Shown here: piece after piece, positions 46,871 to 59,502 of the stretch
How the letters are laid out: each line of letters begins with the position of its first letter
How positions within the stretch are numbered: the first letter of the stretch is position 1
NCBI GenBank assembly: GCA_936450465.1
Contig: OW388298.1
Span: 8,106,035-8,170,034, forward strand
Direction: 5' to 3'
Length of the DNA: 64,000 nt
From: Gibbula magus
Taxonomy: Eukaryota > Mollusca > Gastropoda > Trochida > Trochidae
Translations under genes and position numbers: made by a program
Notes under the pieces: model-generated
What the model was told of the DNA's origin: nothing
Seen by the model: only the letters and a program-made list of their open reading frames with translations
Database searches by the model: none

Positions 46871-48810
46871 AACCTTTGTAATTTTGAATAAAGTTCGATT
46901 ATAAATGGTCCCCTGATCTGATTATTTTAGGTTTAAAAAGTCGCATTGATTTATTGGAATACTTCATTGCCGATGTACGAATAGCAAATGTTGATGAAGA
47001 TACTACACTCTATGTAAACAAAGGATAGACACCCTGGATTAATCTTTGATGCTGTGCGATTTATTTCAATTAACTACCTATCCTTGTGTTATCCAATCAG
47101 AAATCGATGATTGGAAGTCGAGAGTACCAATATTAAAGTTTAAAAAAATAGGAAAGTTTCGGATCACATTGTCTACTATGAGAAGCTATAGCCAAATCAG
47201 AGGGTATGAGTAGAGATGCGTCGAAGCATATATCCCAAAATTGTCGAGGATGTCATTGAACAAATCAGAACGATATATCATTTTTACACGATCTTCGCCT
47301 GCCCATTATAACGATTAAAGCTAGTCAAAGGACACAACCCAATCATTCTTAACCTCATATTGGCTCCTGATGACAGAGTTGTTTTGGTTTACACATATTT
47401 TTATTTCTCAAAAGAAATATGGATGGGCGAGCCAGCCACTACGGCTTATTTGAACGCCGCTCCTATAACAGCGTTGATTTCACAGGTCTACTTCATATCA
47501 TCAATGATTCTGGACACCAGCATAACTTGTATCACTAAATGGAGAAGTTGTAGATTCTTAGAATCAGCTCCTGCTTCTACTTACCAGTCATATAGGTCTC
47601 TCAAAGAAGGAGGTTCATCTCAGTCGTCATTCACAGAGACTACAAAAGTACCATAGAGAGTGGTTGTCATGGATCTCTGGCCTCATACAGATTAGAAAAT
47701 TAAACACAGTGTGGTGCTCGCGTCATATAAAGAAAACATATGTAAGTAGCAGGAGTCTTCATGGAATAGCGTAAGCTTGAGAAAAGACGAGCATACAATA
47801 TACCGATATATAGGATTTTAATGGGTTTACAAGTTTCAATCTGAGTACATTTTTGCTGCCATTATGTCTCTCGTACTCAGTTGGCCGTTGGCTGTAAAAT
47901 GACATGGATCCAAGAGACAATTTCCGAGTCTACTTCCCAAAGATAAGATGGTCAATTAGATATCAGTTAAATACGATCTGCCTGAATTATTATTAAAGCA
48001 AAGATTTAATTGTGAATGAAAACATTACTAGCTAGTTTGACTTCGACAAACTGTCCTCATAGATGTATTGATAGTTATTGTCAAAATGCATATAAACATC
48101 GCATTGGTCTGTGCACATTTAAAACGCCGCCAATACCCTGGTCAGCTGGTCCAGAAATGTCCTGTAGAAAATAAAACCGAGCTTATGCCAGGCGCTCAGA
48201 GTCCGAATCCAGGAAAACAATGTTGTACCAGGAACCACATTTACATGTAGGTGGACAGAAACATATGTAAACGAAATCACCTATCAGAGGTGGCACGCCA
48301 AGTCTTTTAAAACATACTTCAGTGTGAAGGAAGGAATCAGGTCCTCAAATGCTCACGTTTGTTAGATAATATAGTAGGTCACCACTGCGGTAATAATCCG
48401 AGGTCATTGTTGCTGAACGTCACTGATGGCTATCAACTAGGTTTAGCACATGGCCATGTATATCATATGTGGAACACGAGAGCTGTTTTTGAGTGTTAGA
48501 CTTACCGAGTACATTCACTAAGACCACGTGCCCACAAAAGCCTTCCACATAGTCCAGTTTACACTCCCACAACGCTTAAAGATGAATGTAAATGTACATG
48601 TTTGATAACGTTATCTATAAAATAGTTTAAATGCATTGTACTTACCTATGATCCAATATGTCTGGACATGTCACGGTAAATCCTGTAAAAATAAGACATG
48701 TTAAAGTTAACAAAAAAAAGAAAATGACAATGTAAGTTTCAAGACGTACGATATATTACAATTTTCTGACTAAAAAACAACACTATTCAGCCAATCGCCT
48801 AATCTCTACT
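46870..48810. other. Stretch with one weak exon candidate
   Basis: No repeats or known elements were recognised apart from the frame at 47360-47656, listed separately. The sequence just before the 45-bp array is ordinary AT-rich DNA. Confidence 0.4.
47360..47656 (+). other. Unassigned open frame with a hydrophobic segment
   Basis: The 98-codon frame contains TAYLNAAPITALISQVYFIS, a hydrophobic run that could be a membrane segment, followed by a Ser/Thr-rich polar end (APASTYQSYRSLKEGGSSQS). An acceptor-like GATGACAG ends at 47377. The base composition is nearer to coding than its flanks. No family is recognised. It may be a terminal exon or chance. Confidence 0.2.
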
Positions 48811-48813
48811 CAC

Positions 48814-50662
48814 CACGACTATTTGCTGCAGAGTATGACGATATGCATCAGTAGGTATTACGACTATTTGCTGCAGAGTATGACGATATGCATCAGTAGG
48901 TATTACGACTATTTGCTGCAGAGTATGACGATATGCATCAGTAGGTATTACGACTATTTGCTGCAGAGTATGACGATATGCATCAGTAGGTATTACGACT
49001 ATTTGCTGCAGAGTATGACGATATGCATCAGTAGGTATTACGACTATTTGCTGCAGAGTATGACGATATGCATCAGTAGGTATTACGACTATTTGCTGCA
49101 GAGTATGACGATATGCATCAGTAGGTATTACGACTATTTGCTGCAGTGTATGACGATATGCATCAGTAGGTATTACGACTATTTGCTGCAGAGTATGACG
49201 ATATGCATCAGTAGGTATTACGACTATTTGCTGCAGAGTATGACGATATGCATCAGTAGGTATTACGACTATTTGCTGCAGAGTATGACGATATGCATCA
49301 GTAGGTATTACGACTATTTGCTGCAGTGTATGACGATATGCATCAGTAGGTATTACGACTATTTGCTGCAGAGTATGACGATATGCATCAGTAGGTATTA
49401 CGACTATTTGCTGCAGAGTATGACGATATGCATCAGTAGGTATTACGACTATTTGCTGCAGAGTATGACGATATGCATCAGTAGGTATTACGACTATTTG
49501 CTGCAGTGTATGACGATATGCATCAGTAGGTATTACGACTATTTGCTGCAGTGTATGACGATATGCATCAGTAGGTATTACGACTATTTGCTGCAGTGTA
49601 TGACGATATGCATCAGTAGGTATTACGACTATTTGCTGCAGAGTATGACGATATGCATCAGTAGGTATTACGACTATTTGCTGCAGAGTATGACGATATG
49701 CATCAGTAGGTATTACGACTATTTGCTGCAGAGTATGACGATATGCATCAGTAGGTATTACGACTATTTGCTGCAGTGTATGACGATATGCATCAGTAGG
49801 TATTACGACTATTTGCTGCAGAGTATGACGATATGCATCAGTAGGTATTACGACTATTTGCTGCAGAGTATGACGATATGCATCAGTAGGTATTACGACT
49901 ATTTGCTGCAGAGTATGACGATATGCATCAGTAGGTATTACGACTATTTGCTGCAGAGTATGACGATATGCATCAGTAGGTATTACGACTATTTGCTGCA
50001 GTGTATGACGATATGCATCAGTAGGTATTACGACTATTTGCTGCAGAGTATGACGATATGCATCAGTAGGTATTACGACTATTTGCTGCAGAGTATGACG
50101 ATATGCATCAGTAGGTATTACGACTATTTGCTGCAGTGTATGACGATATGCATCAGTAGGTATTACGACTATTTGCTGCAGTGTATGACGATATGCATCA
50201 GTAGGTATTACGACTATTTGCTGCAGAGTATGACGATATGCATCAGTAGGTATTACGACTATTTGCTGCAGAGTATGACGATATGCATCAGTAGGTATTA
50301 CGACTATTTGCTGCAGAGTATGACGATATGCATCAGTAGGTATTACGACTATTTGCTGCAGTGTATGACGATATGCATCAGTAGGTATTACGACTATTTG
50401 CTGCAGAGTATGACGATATGCATCAGTAGGTATTACGACTATTTGCTGCAGTGTATGACGATATGCATCAGTAGGTATTACGACTATTTGCTGCAGAGTA
50501 TGACGATATGCATCAGTAGGTATTACGACTATTTGCTGCAGAGTATGACGATATGCATCAGTAGGTATTACGACTATTTGCTGCAGAGTATGACGATATG
50601 CATCAGTAGGTATTACGACTATTTGCTGCAGAGTATGACGATATGCATCAGTAGGTATTACG
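48814..50662 (-). repeat. 45-bp tandem array, 41 copies, nearly homogeneous
   Basis: The plus-strand unit is TTGCTGCAGAGTATGACGAT followed by ATGCATCAGTAGGTATTACG and ACTAT. About 41 copies differ at one site only (A or T in GCAGAGTA/GCAGTGTA). The T type is found in copies 8, 12, 16, 17, 18, 22, 27, 30, 31, 35 and 37. As 45 is a multiple of three, both strands have frames over 600 codons. On the minus strand the unit encodes the 15-residue repeat IPTDAYRHTLQQIVV and the variable site is silent (ACT/ACA, Thr), whereas on the plus strand it changes Ser to Cys. A consensus donor GTGAGT directly follows the array on the minus strand (48808-48813). It is either non-coding satellite DNA or a repetitive exon. 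No non-repeat coding flank was found. Confidence 0.97.
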
Positions 50663-51540
50663 TCATTTACAGTTGTACTGTCTCCCCTCAATACAAACGT
50701 GTTCCTTACACATGGTATTATTTACAGCAGTATTGAAAAATATAAGATAAATATAAGAGCAAAATATCATTCAGCAGTTATGAAATAATTAGAAAATTAC
50801 GCCCTAAACGGGAATCGTTGCATCAAGCATCAAATTGTCCAGCAGCTGTATGTGAGCACAAACAATATACTTTCTCTTCTATGACCTTGACCTTGACCTT
50901 GACGTTCGCTTAAACCAATTTCCTGACCATCCATCATCTATTCAGAACTAGTAATACTTTTCTCAGAATACGCAACTAAAATCACCACACAAACAATAAA
51001 AAATAGTTAAAGAATAACGGTGACAGGATAGTGAGATTGAAGTTTCTAGAAATGAATCATTTATGTACGTAAGTGCAAAAAGTGAAACAGATATTCGTTT
51101 TCACTGTTTTATTGTGTTCAGCTCTATGCCCATGACGCCATGATGCAGAATTCCCGTCAGATCAGCGGAGAGACGGGATTATGTGAAGATCTTAAATAGA
51201 TGCCGTCATTTTGAAATATAACTGACAATACTTTTAAAATACACCACGTCATATGGGCGCCGTTGAGAACAGAACTAGATCAAAGGAAATAATTTAAAGC
51301 TTTGAAATAGCATATGTGAGCTGGGCATTTGTTAATTGGGACCTGCTTGTCAGTCAACATTACTAATACGTAGTTGTCAGTTGCATAACTACACTGAAAG
51401 TTTGACAATGACATATTCAAATTCGGAAGGACAATGTAGATTGTTGTTCTTATTAATACATTTCGTTATAATACCCTTACCATGCCCGTCTAGTTACTGA
51501 TTATAATATGTCACATGACGAATGTTATTTATCATCCAAA
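50663..51540. other. No gene seen
   Basis: This is AT-rich sequence. A short TGACCTTGACC run at 50882-50905 recalls the repeat at 19970-20800. Nothing else was recognised. Confidence 0.5.
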
Positions 51541-51547
51541 ACTGGCT

Positions 51548-51615
51548 CCCACAGTAGATATCGCTTGTGTGAGATCAATCGATATCTACAAGCGGTATCT
51601 ACATTGTAGATATCG
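51548..51615. repeat. Cluster of GTAGATATCGC inverted and direct repeats
   Basis: GTAGATATCGCT (51554), CGATATCTACAAGCGG (51580) and GGTATCTACATTGTAGATATCGC (in parts, 51594-51614) create overlapping hairpins. A similar ATCGATATCTACAGCGG lies at 56038. The role is unknown. Confidence 0.6.
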
Positions 51616-51669
51616 CTACAATCAAATCGTCGCAATCTTATTACATCATCATGACATCATAAGAGAGAA

Positions 51670-51850
51670 ATAAAAATCAACTCTGTGTTATGATTCCCTC
51701 CTGAATTATTATGTTAAACGCTTCGCTAAAGCTAGGAGTTTATCAAAATAATTAATACGGGAAAGATTATCCGTAATTTCTCTCAACTCGTACATTATTC
51801 TCATAGTAAACTCATGATCTCTTGGGGATAGTGGATTTGACATGATTCCA
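51670..51850. repeat. Interspersed repeat, copy 2 (pair at 24560)
   Basis: Same order of anchors as at 24560-24720: CAACTCTGTG, GCTAAAGCTAGGAGTTTATC, AATAATTAATACGGGA, CTCAACTCGT. The minus-strand frame of 65 codons here has no counterpart in copy 1. Confidence 0.55.
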
Positions 51851-52862
51851 CTGACATTACATAGCGTAAATATAAAATTTACATGAAACTGGCAATTCTG
51901 TGCCACGATTTTTTTTCAAAACTTGTATTTCAGATGAAGTTCACTGCAATATAATCCTTGGCTGCAATATGTCAAAGTTTTCATCAATCGACGTCACAAC
52001 GCGAAATCTAGGAGTTGTTTGAGAAGCCGACTAAGTGTCATGGCCTCTAGAGGACCCGCGCCCTCGTGTAGTAAAGTGACAATGACGCTAGGATTTAATA
52101 TTGGTTAATCATAAACGGGTCTTCATTTATCTGTAGCTATAGAATACTTAACGAATGGAAATGTGATAACTATTTATGCAACCCGTGAATAGATTTTGGC
52201 ATCAGATTCACTTTCATTCGACTTATACCGAACTCTATTCGGGTTGCATAAAATTCACATTACCATGAGTCTAGTATTTTATTTATTACTCAACCCTACG
52301 TATCAATACTTAAAAATAGTCCAAATAAAAACCAGCTGATCGCGAAACCGCGTATGAATATCAATGAGTTTAAAACAAATAGATCGCTAATGGGCCGATA
52401 TCTACACAGGCCATACGCCTACAATTTATTCATTCACCCCATACACTCACTCTATATGTTTGGTGTTGGTCACAATCTTATCTTTAAAGAAAAGGTATTT
52501 CATTGACAAAGCAAAATATATTAGTTGGGCTTCAAAGTTCTTTTTAATCATATTACTAGCATAGGTAAAGCAAATCATTCATATTCACAGCATTTAGCAT
52601 GAATAAATCACCTTTAAAAATCTTGTGAAATTGAACGTTGTGAAATGAATTGCAAAATATCCCAAACTTTGAATTTGTTTACGGAAAATCAATGGCATTG
52701 GTGCACATACTAGATACTCCTTAGTACATATTTGCAAGAACTATGAATTCCTGGTACAACGTCAATGTTACCATGTTCCATTTATGCAAATATTTCTACT
52801 TTTGTATATAGGTCATTGGGTGAATAACTTATTTTGAAAAGCTTTCTTGTCATTTTTAGGGT
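51851..52862. other. No feature seen
   Basis: Low-complexity AT-rich and unique sequence. No repeat or gene was recognised. Confidence 0.4.
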
Positions 52863-52945
52863 CATTTGCGGGAATCGAACCCGCACCCACAGAGTTAGAC
52901 ATGCCTATAACATGTTTGACTATCTCCCACCACAACCACGGACTT
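52863..52945 (-). other. tRNA-like element (SINE head or tRNA pseudogene)
   Basis: On the minus strand a perfect box B (GGTTCGATTCC) is held in a GCGGG/CCCGC T-arm, preceded by an anticodon-arm-like ACATG...CATGT stem and a weak box A (GGTTGTGGTGGGAG). The acceptor stem does not pair (GTCCGTG against AAATGAC), and the loop would give an unlikely ATA anticodon, so a working tRNA gene is improbable. An ACGGACT/AGTCCGT palindrome adjoins its 5' side. Confidence 0.45.
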
Positions 52946-52962
52946 AATTAGTCCGTACCACA

Positions 52963-55900
52963 ATCAACCAGTGATACATTCACATATTCCACAATGAGAC
53001 ATACTGATTTGAGTCAGCTTTTGTAGATAATTGACATATTGACCTGCCGCGTTTATATTCTTATACACCGTCAGAAGTACGTATCAGATATGTAACGCTA
53101 TACATTGATCTAGATAAAGTGGATGTTGTTAATGTTCAAAGTAAGAGATAACCACTTGTGATTAAGCTAGAGATAACATCATCTATCTTAAACTCAAAGG
53201 ATATTGATTATTTTGTTATTAGTAATGGTAGACATGAAATCACTAGGACATATTACAACAATTTTGTATAATCGTCAGGATAATAACCTGTATCATCATC
53301 GACTTAGCCTGAATTAGTATCTGATCGATCGATCGTCTCGGTCGTAATTAACTTAGTTTATACGGCTAAATAGCAATGGTATTCGACTGTAGGGGGCATA
53401 TTGCTCTTGCTGACCACTGTGTTCAATGAATATCAGACGTTTCAAGACAAGTTGCTTATATATATATATATCTAAAACTAAACTAACTGTTCGAAATAAT
53501 GAATCAACTATGTTGTTATCTAGATATGTTTTCTATTGGTAGGGGTGTGTTCGACATCCATAGAGTGAAATTGCAGAAATGCAAACGATATAAAAAGGTC
53601 CTACCTTTATCAGTCGAAATAAAAAAAGACTTTAAAAAAAGACTTATGTTATGAAAAAAAATTAACATTGGTAGAACTATGACATAATTAGTATTCTTCA
53701 GCAAAGAATGAAACGTTGAAGTTTTGTGTTTCAATCCATCAAATCATTCCATGAATTAAAAAATGTAACCGTCTTTGAGCGCCCACGTCAATATCAGTGA
53801 GTACACGGCAATTCAACAATGTTATTGCACGTAAATCACATAGGCTCAGATACAAGATAAATAGGTATACAAAATATGTACAATAATACATACAACGTGC
53901 AATTTGTCAATAAAACACCACAGACCTCATATCACATTGTATGCGTTTAAAACATATTCCATTCAACAAAAACAACGGGATTAGCAATCAATCCATCTTT
54001 ACACCAGTCTGGCATATGAACATGGACAGTATTGAGTATGTGTGACACATATTTAGAGAAACAAAATATATAATTTACATGGCAGACCTCTCTGATAACT
54101 CGGTTTAACAATTTTACAGATTTACTCGGTATCAGTTCACGCAGTGACCGAATGAACCTTCGACCCCCCAAAAAAAGTTGATTCTCGCAAATCGTTAAGG
54201 AAAATGTAATTATCGACCTGTAACACACGATTCTGTCATGAAAAGGGACTAAAAGATCTTTTGATAATGTCCAGTGATTAACCGAAAATGGACGTTCGTC
54301 AGTTTTACATTCCATGGTGAGATATTAATTACCAAAAAAATCCTACCGCTGACAATAAAAGAAAAAAACCGTTGGTGGATACTCTCGCCATTAGTGATTT
54401 ATCATCAGTAATATCCCAATCGGTGGATTGAATTACTTTTATTAGAGCTTGTCATGCGATGGCATTGGATGGCACGATCATGTATATGGACATGTCATTA
54501 GATGGACTACATCAGCTGCTGTCAGGAATATCAATGGATGGTTATTATCTGTCATATGATTACTTAAGAAATAGATTTCATAATGTGTTTGTTCACTGGC
54601 TTATAAACGGTTTGAAAGGTGCAAGTTAAACTGGTATAAATGCCGGAGCTTGTCGACGGCATTAATACTACAGTTTAACGTTTATGAGAATGTATACCGG
54701 TCACATGACCTTGTTTAATCCAATCAGCAGAGAGCATATCGCTTAAATTTCAACGTCTGAATTTATAATATGGTAAATGAAAAATCGTGGTCGCAGTCTT
54801 ATTGAATCGACTGCAGAAGACATCAGTCCTCACAAATAAAAGTTTCGACTTTGGAAGTTCTCGTCGTACTAAGATAGTATTAATTCAAGTATATTCTGCT
54901 CCCTATGGGTGAAAGTAATTGATCTAGGAGGGTTTTCCGGAAATATATCTCTGTTCTTATGTATGTCACTTCTAAATGCCCTTCAAAGGCCTTAATTTAT
55001 CAATAGTCTATCGTTTTATCAACCCTTGTTATCAATGATATTTTAATATCGTCATATTTCTACAACTGTAAAACGCCATATTTTGGTCTGTTTACGATTG
55101 ATTCGTTTACGTACAATGGCTATCTAACATAACAAAGACAATTAACATAAATGCTGTGCTGTAGATATGGTAACGAAGTGATGCCTGCAAATAGTTTTTC
55201 GAAACAATTTGGAAATATACGACATATTCAAGAAAACTTAAGAAATTTTGGGAGGAAAACTATTTTACAATAAGATATAACAGATAACTGTTATTTTTTA
55301 TAAAGATTTGTACTTATAACATCACTTGCAATGATAATGTACCTTATAGATCTAATTCGAAACAAACTATTCATTTGATCATTGGTCAAACTATTATCTG
55401 TTATACAATAAGAACAAATAAGAAACTCAAGTACAGCAGTCATGAACTCGTGAGTTTTATCAACCTCGTCCCCAGGGCTGATCAACTATCATCCCTGGCT
55501 TCATGGACGATCTTGGTCAGGATTCCTGACCATCAAAAGTTACCACTTTCAAGGAGTTGTAACAAGTCATTAATGTAATGAAAATGCTCTTGTCACTTGA
55601 TGTAAATGATTCCGATATTAAGTTTATAGGAAAACTGGTTAACATTCATAAAAATAGCCCACATGATCCAGAACTAAGTTCTACCATAACGACATTGTGA
55701 GTAGACGGAAGTAAACAAGCAAAATCACTGCGCGAACATAACGGCTGCGTGAAACGCGATTTGTTCCAACGTTTTAATCTATCATTTGCATATAAAACAT
55801 CGATAATTGAACTTTGAAAATGATATGTTTACGTTTATAAGATAAGCATAGTTATGATATTCTTAATAAATAAAACGAAAGCATCATTGGTAACGCTGGG

Positions 55901-57228
55901 TCAACTTGAGCTAGTTCGAGGTCACGGCTGTTGTTAAAGGCTTGGCGCAGGAGAGACGTAGCAGCACTGTGAGGAGTTTGGAGTTTTATATTCCGTAAAA
56001 TGAATAACGTGAGAAGGGTTTGAGTCGATATCACCGACATCGATATCTACAGCGGTACCCAGAGCAGCTATTCCAATTATTATCAATCAATTACCTTAAT
56101 GAAATAAATATGTTTAAACCATATCACCGAATTTGACCACCGTAGGCAGAAAACCCGCCGTGTATTCAGGAAACATAATATCGTTATATTTGATTTTCAG
56201 ACTCAAAGTGCCATTTTAATCGTAAAAATCAGTATTGATGTTGCTTTATTTGTTTCAATGCGTATACATGTATGTAAGTGATTGCTGCTCTTCCCACACG
56301 TGTTTACCCAATACATTCAACACACATACATATGGCACATACACACTTCCATCCCATCCTTCCCAGGCCTCTTGCACTATTTGGTGATCTATCTAACAAG
56401 TAAAATCCCCTGTGAGGAGCAGATCGAAATGCATGGTTATCATATTGCTATTTACTTCGTAATCAGTGCAATTCATTTACGCTCAATTCGGAACTTACAA
56501 ACAAAAACTGATTACAATCATTAATCACGTGACATACTACACGTTTTCTCCATTAAAGGCACCATTCACGACCTCCGTCAAACAATGCACCTTTACCCTC
56601 AATTACCGACTCTAATGGTTGCCTATTGATCTCGTGAGAACTCGTTATCGCGAGACCTCGTTAGAACGAGACCTTGACGAGAAATGTCACATGCAGTCAA
56701 AAGTACATGAAGCACAAATACAATGATTACGACTGGCTATCATATAAATGTCAAGGAAGTGTAAACTACAACACATGTTATTTCTCTATACATTTTCGTC
56801 TTGATACGAAGCCTTCATTCACAAATGTTTCCGATGAAAGTTGTTCAGTATGTTTCTTCAGAAATCACCTGAAAAAAATGACGAAAAGAAAAAAAAAAGT
56901 TTTTTCTTCCGACACCCCTCTCGTGTTGGTTCCCTTTAATTCAAAACCTTTACAGTTTAGTGTATGTGTAGGTTAAATAACACGTGCACAAACTACTCAT
57001 GAGCGATAAAGTAAAATAAATGTGTGTATTATAAACAGTTAACGGTTGATTTTAACGTTTCAAATGACAATTGTTGAACGACGTACAGGCCTGATCCACG
57101 ACAATGAAGACGAATCTACTTATACCTATGTATATAGGTCGAGATGTAGTTAGCGAGGTCGGCTTCGCATAAACTGGTCAGGGTTTTATTCAGTTAGGTC
57201 ATCTGCCGAGGAGAACTCTTCTACCTAC
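52963..57228. other. Long stretch with no recognised gene
   Basis: A TA run lies at 53457-53471. Scattered frames of up to about 120 codons (for example 53947-54315 minus) have no recognisable motif and no paired splice sites. A GAACTCGTGAGTTTTATCAA segment near 55441 and a cluster of CTCGT/ACGAG words at 56628-56682 suggest decayed repeats. No unit sequence was recognised here. Confidence 0.4.
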
Positions 57229-57271
57229 AGAGTTCTACATACAGAGTTCTACATACAAAGTTCTACATACA
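57229..57271 (+). repeat. 14-bp microsatellite-like repeat, three copies
   Basis: AGAGTTCTACATAC is present three times in a row, the third with AAAG for AGAG. Confidence 0.9.
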
Positions 57272-58293
57272 GTAAGGTGTGACTGCAATGCTTGAATGAA
57301 GGTTAGTGAAGTACCCATAGGTGCCAAACCTTTCATGAACACGGATCCAATGTCAATGGAGTAAAATACTCTTACATATTGCACTGAACGATGTCTGTAA
57401 CGTAACCCTTTGTTTTAACACCGTTAGTTTATTGACGAAGATGGAATAAGAAGCTGCAGGTAGCGAGCTCCGTGGTTCTGAAATCCGCCATGATGGTTAG
57501 AAAACATTACAACGTCAGAGCAGTTGACTGTTTCTCAATAAGTTCTCATTTAGGCACTAAATCTGTAGGAGGAAAATAAATCTCAAAAGGGTAAACAAGT
57601 CAACACATCCATACACAATGGAGACGTACGTAAACAGTTTAGTCGTTGATTAATACTTCAGGGGAGAAGAAAACACATCGAAAACACCAATGGGCATGAG
57701 TTGTATTTACTTGATCCCGCTTCTAATCTGTCAAAGTGTTGTGGTTAGGTTCACTGGGACCCAGTGTCAACATAACTCCCCGGGGATGTCGAAGATGGAT
57801 GCGAAGTTGGATGATGCTTGTCTCTCTCTTGATTAGATAACGCTAGAGTGGTTTCGGCGTAAGATATAACAAATACAATTTAGTTTGGGCTCAACGCAAT
57901 ACAAGTTATAATTTACATGTTAAAAGCTATTATTATAAGTTGGCGGGTGAGTGCATGAGACAGATGATTCGGTGATGTTTGAGTAATTATACACTAAATT
58001 TGCAATTTAAAAATACATGATGGCATTAGTTCAATGGTTTTAATTATTAATGGGAAGAACGAAGCAGAAATTAATATTTCATAACATTTTTTTTTATTTT
58101 CTCAGATAATTATTTTGGATTGTAACGTAATAAGAGTTTTTGGCAGGTTTTTGATAAACTTTTAATTTGAAATAGACTATGGAATATGGTGGATTTGAAG
58201 TAGGCATGAACGGCGAACAATACAGTCTTTTGAAAAGTAAAGTATTAGTGTGCTGATTAAACTTGATAATGAAAGACTATGGGTATTTGGGTT
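57272..58293. other. No feature seen
   Basis: Unique AT-rich sequence without recognisable frames or repeats. Confidence 0.4.
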
Positions 58294-58604
58294 GAGGTGA
58301 GGTGAGGTGAGGTGAGGTGAGGTGAGGTGAGGTGAGGTGAGGTGGGGTTTAACGCCGTTTTCAAGAGTATTTCACTTATATCGCGGCTGCTAGTATTACG
58401 GCAGGATGAAAGCCCCCAACGCCACGTGGCTATGAATTGCGGTGAAACCTGAGAGCATCGGCTGGAACTAGCGAACCATGTGTGATACTACGCTGAAATT
58501 CAGTGTAGCATATCACCAAAACATAACTGCATGTAGAACAGTTCTCTATTGCAGACAAGTTGCCGTGCTCCTTGCGGGATTCGAACCCCAGACCTCTTGA
58601 TCCG
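58294..58604 (-). mobile_element. tRNA-derived SINE with expanded GAGGT tail
   Basis: Reading on the minus strand, the tRNA head is cut just after GGATCAAGAGGTCTGG, so box A is lost, while box B GGGTTCGAATCC is kept. The body has the family anchors seen at 22759. The 3' tail is a GAGGT pentamer run of about 10 copies (58294-58343 on the plus strand). An open frame running out of the SINE to 58815 has no recognisable continuation. Confidence 0.88.
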
Positions 58605-58839
58605 ATTGGTATTTGATCAAGTTGGTTTAGGACTATTCGGGGAGAGATGGTTTAAAACAAATTTAGTAAGTATATTCACAGTAGGGTGTTTTTTTAAAAC
58701 TAAAGGTTACAACTTACACCAAATAACAGCACTTCCGTCTGTATTAAAAGCGAAAAATGATCTACAGGCAAGATGTTTAAAAATTACATATACATTGAAT
58801 GTTATGAACCCATAATGATTTTGTCAAGTTGAGGTCTTG

Positions 58840-59150
58840 AGTATTTGTGAAATACATCATTGGGACAAAACGTTTATCGAACAGTAGCGACTGTTGCTAA
58901 CTGTTACCGTTCTAATGACAGTCTACGTCGATGGTATAAAGGTGAATGAAATCATATATGTTCCAAAACCGGACAATGCACAGCGGCTGGAGCGCTTCAA
59001 ATAGTCTAACATACACAAATACAAACTTGGATCAGTAATGTTCAATATGCAATACAAGAACAGTGTATGTAAATAGTAGGTGTAGTTCCACTTTCTGCAC
59101 GTGCAAATGTATTGGGATGTTATTGGAAAACACATAATTTACTTCACCGA
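58840..59150. repeat. Fragment G: stray copy of unit C 31.9-32.2 kb
   Basis: TAGCGACTGTTGCTAACTGT, AAAACCGGACAATGCACAGC and TTTCTGCACGTGCAAAT follow the same order as C 31890-32150. It lies about 13 kb beyond the end of the array and carries no adjacent unit sequence that could be recognised. Confidence 0.6.
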
Positions 59151-59207
59151 TTACATTGCACGTCAGCAGTGCGTCATCATATCACAAGACAGTCTAACAC
59201 TGGCAAT

Positions 59208-59311
59208 CACAGGACAAAATGTGGTGGAATAAAAAAAAATGGCGGATCCTGAAGAATCCGGAAGAATCCGGAGGAATCCGGCAAGCGGATTCAATCACTT
59301 TTTGTCCTGTG
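59208..59311. mobile_element. MITE copy 1 with CACAGGACAAAA ends
   Basis: It begins CACAGGACAAAATGTGGTGG and ends CACTTTTTGTCCTGTG. The middle includes three AGAATCCGG/GGAATCCGG steps and a GCAAGCGGATT, pairing with the left AATC part. A sister copy is at 61774-61883. A possible 3-base AAT target duplication flanks it. Confidence 0.8.
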
Positions 59312-59502
59312 AATAGAATACTGTATCTACGCCATGGAAAACAGACCACAGAATAGGCCACAGTAAAGTTCATCAGGTTTCCAACATAACAACATCGCAA
59401 CAAAGTCAAACAAATGCCTGACTAAGTGCGCTCCCGTACAAAGCATATTTACATTAATACATGGGAAGAAATAGTCATATGTCTTCAAAGTTTTGAATTC
59501 AG

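Noticed and set aside
48814..50662. CRISPR array
   Set aside because: The 45-bp units are directly adjacent without unique spacers, and the context is a eukaryotic genome.
48799..50736. Open frames of 630 and 637 codons on opposite strands
   Set aside because: Both come from a 45-bp tandem repeat whose length is a multiple of three. A coding call is not supported, although the minus-strand option is kept as a finding.
53947..54315. 122-codon minus-strand frame
   Set aside because: It has no recognisable domain, repeat match or splice sites. This length is not unusual for the amount of sequence examined.
58549..58815. 88-codon protein frame
   Set aside because: Its first third is translated SINE sequence, and the remainder has no recognisable feature.
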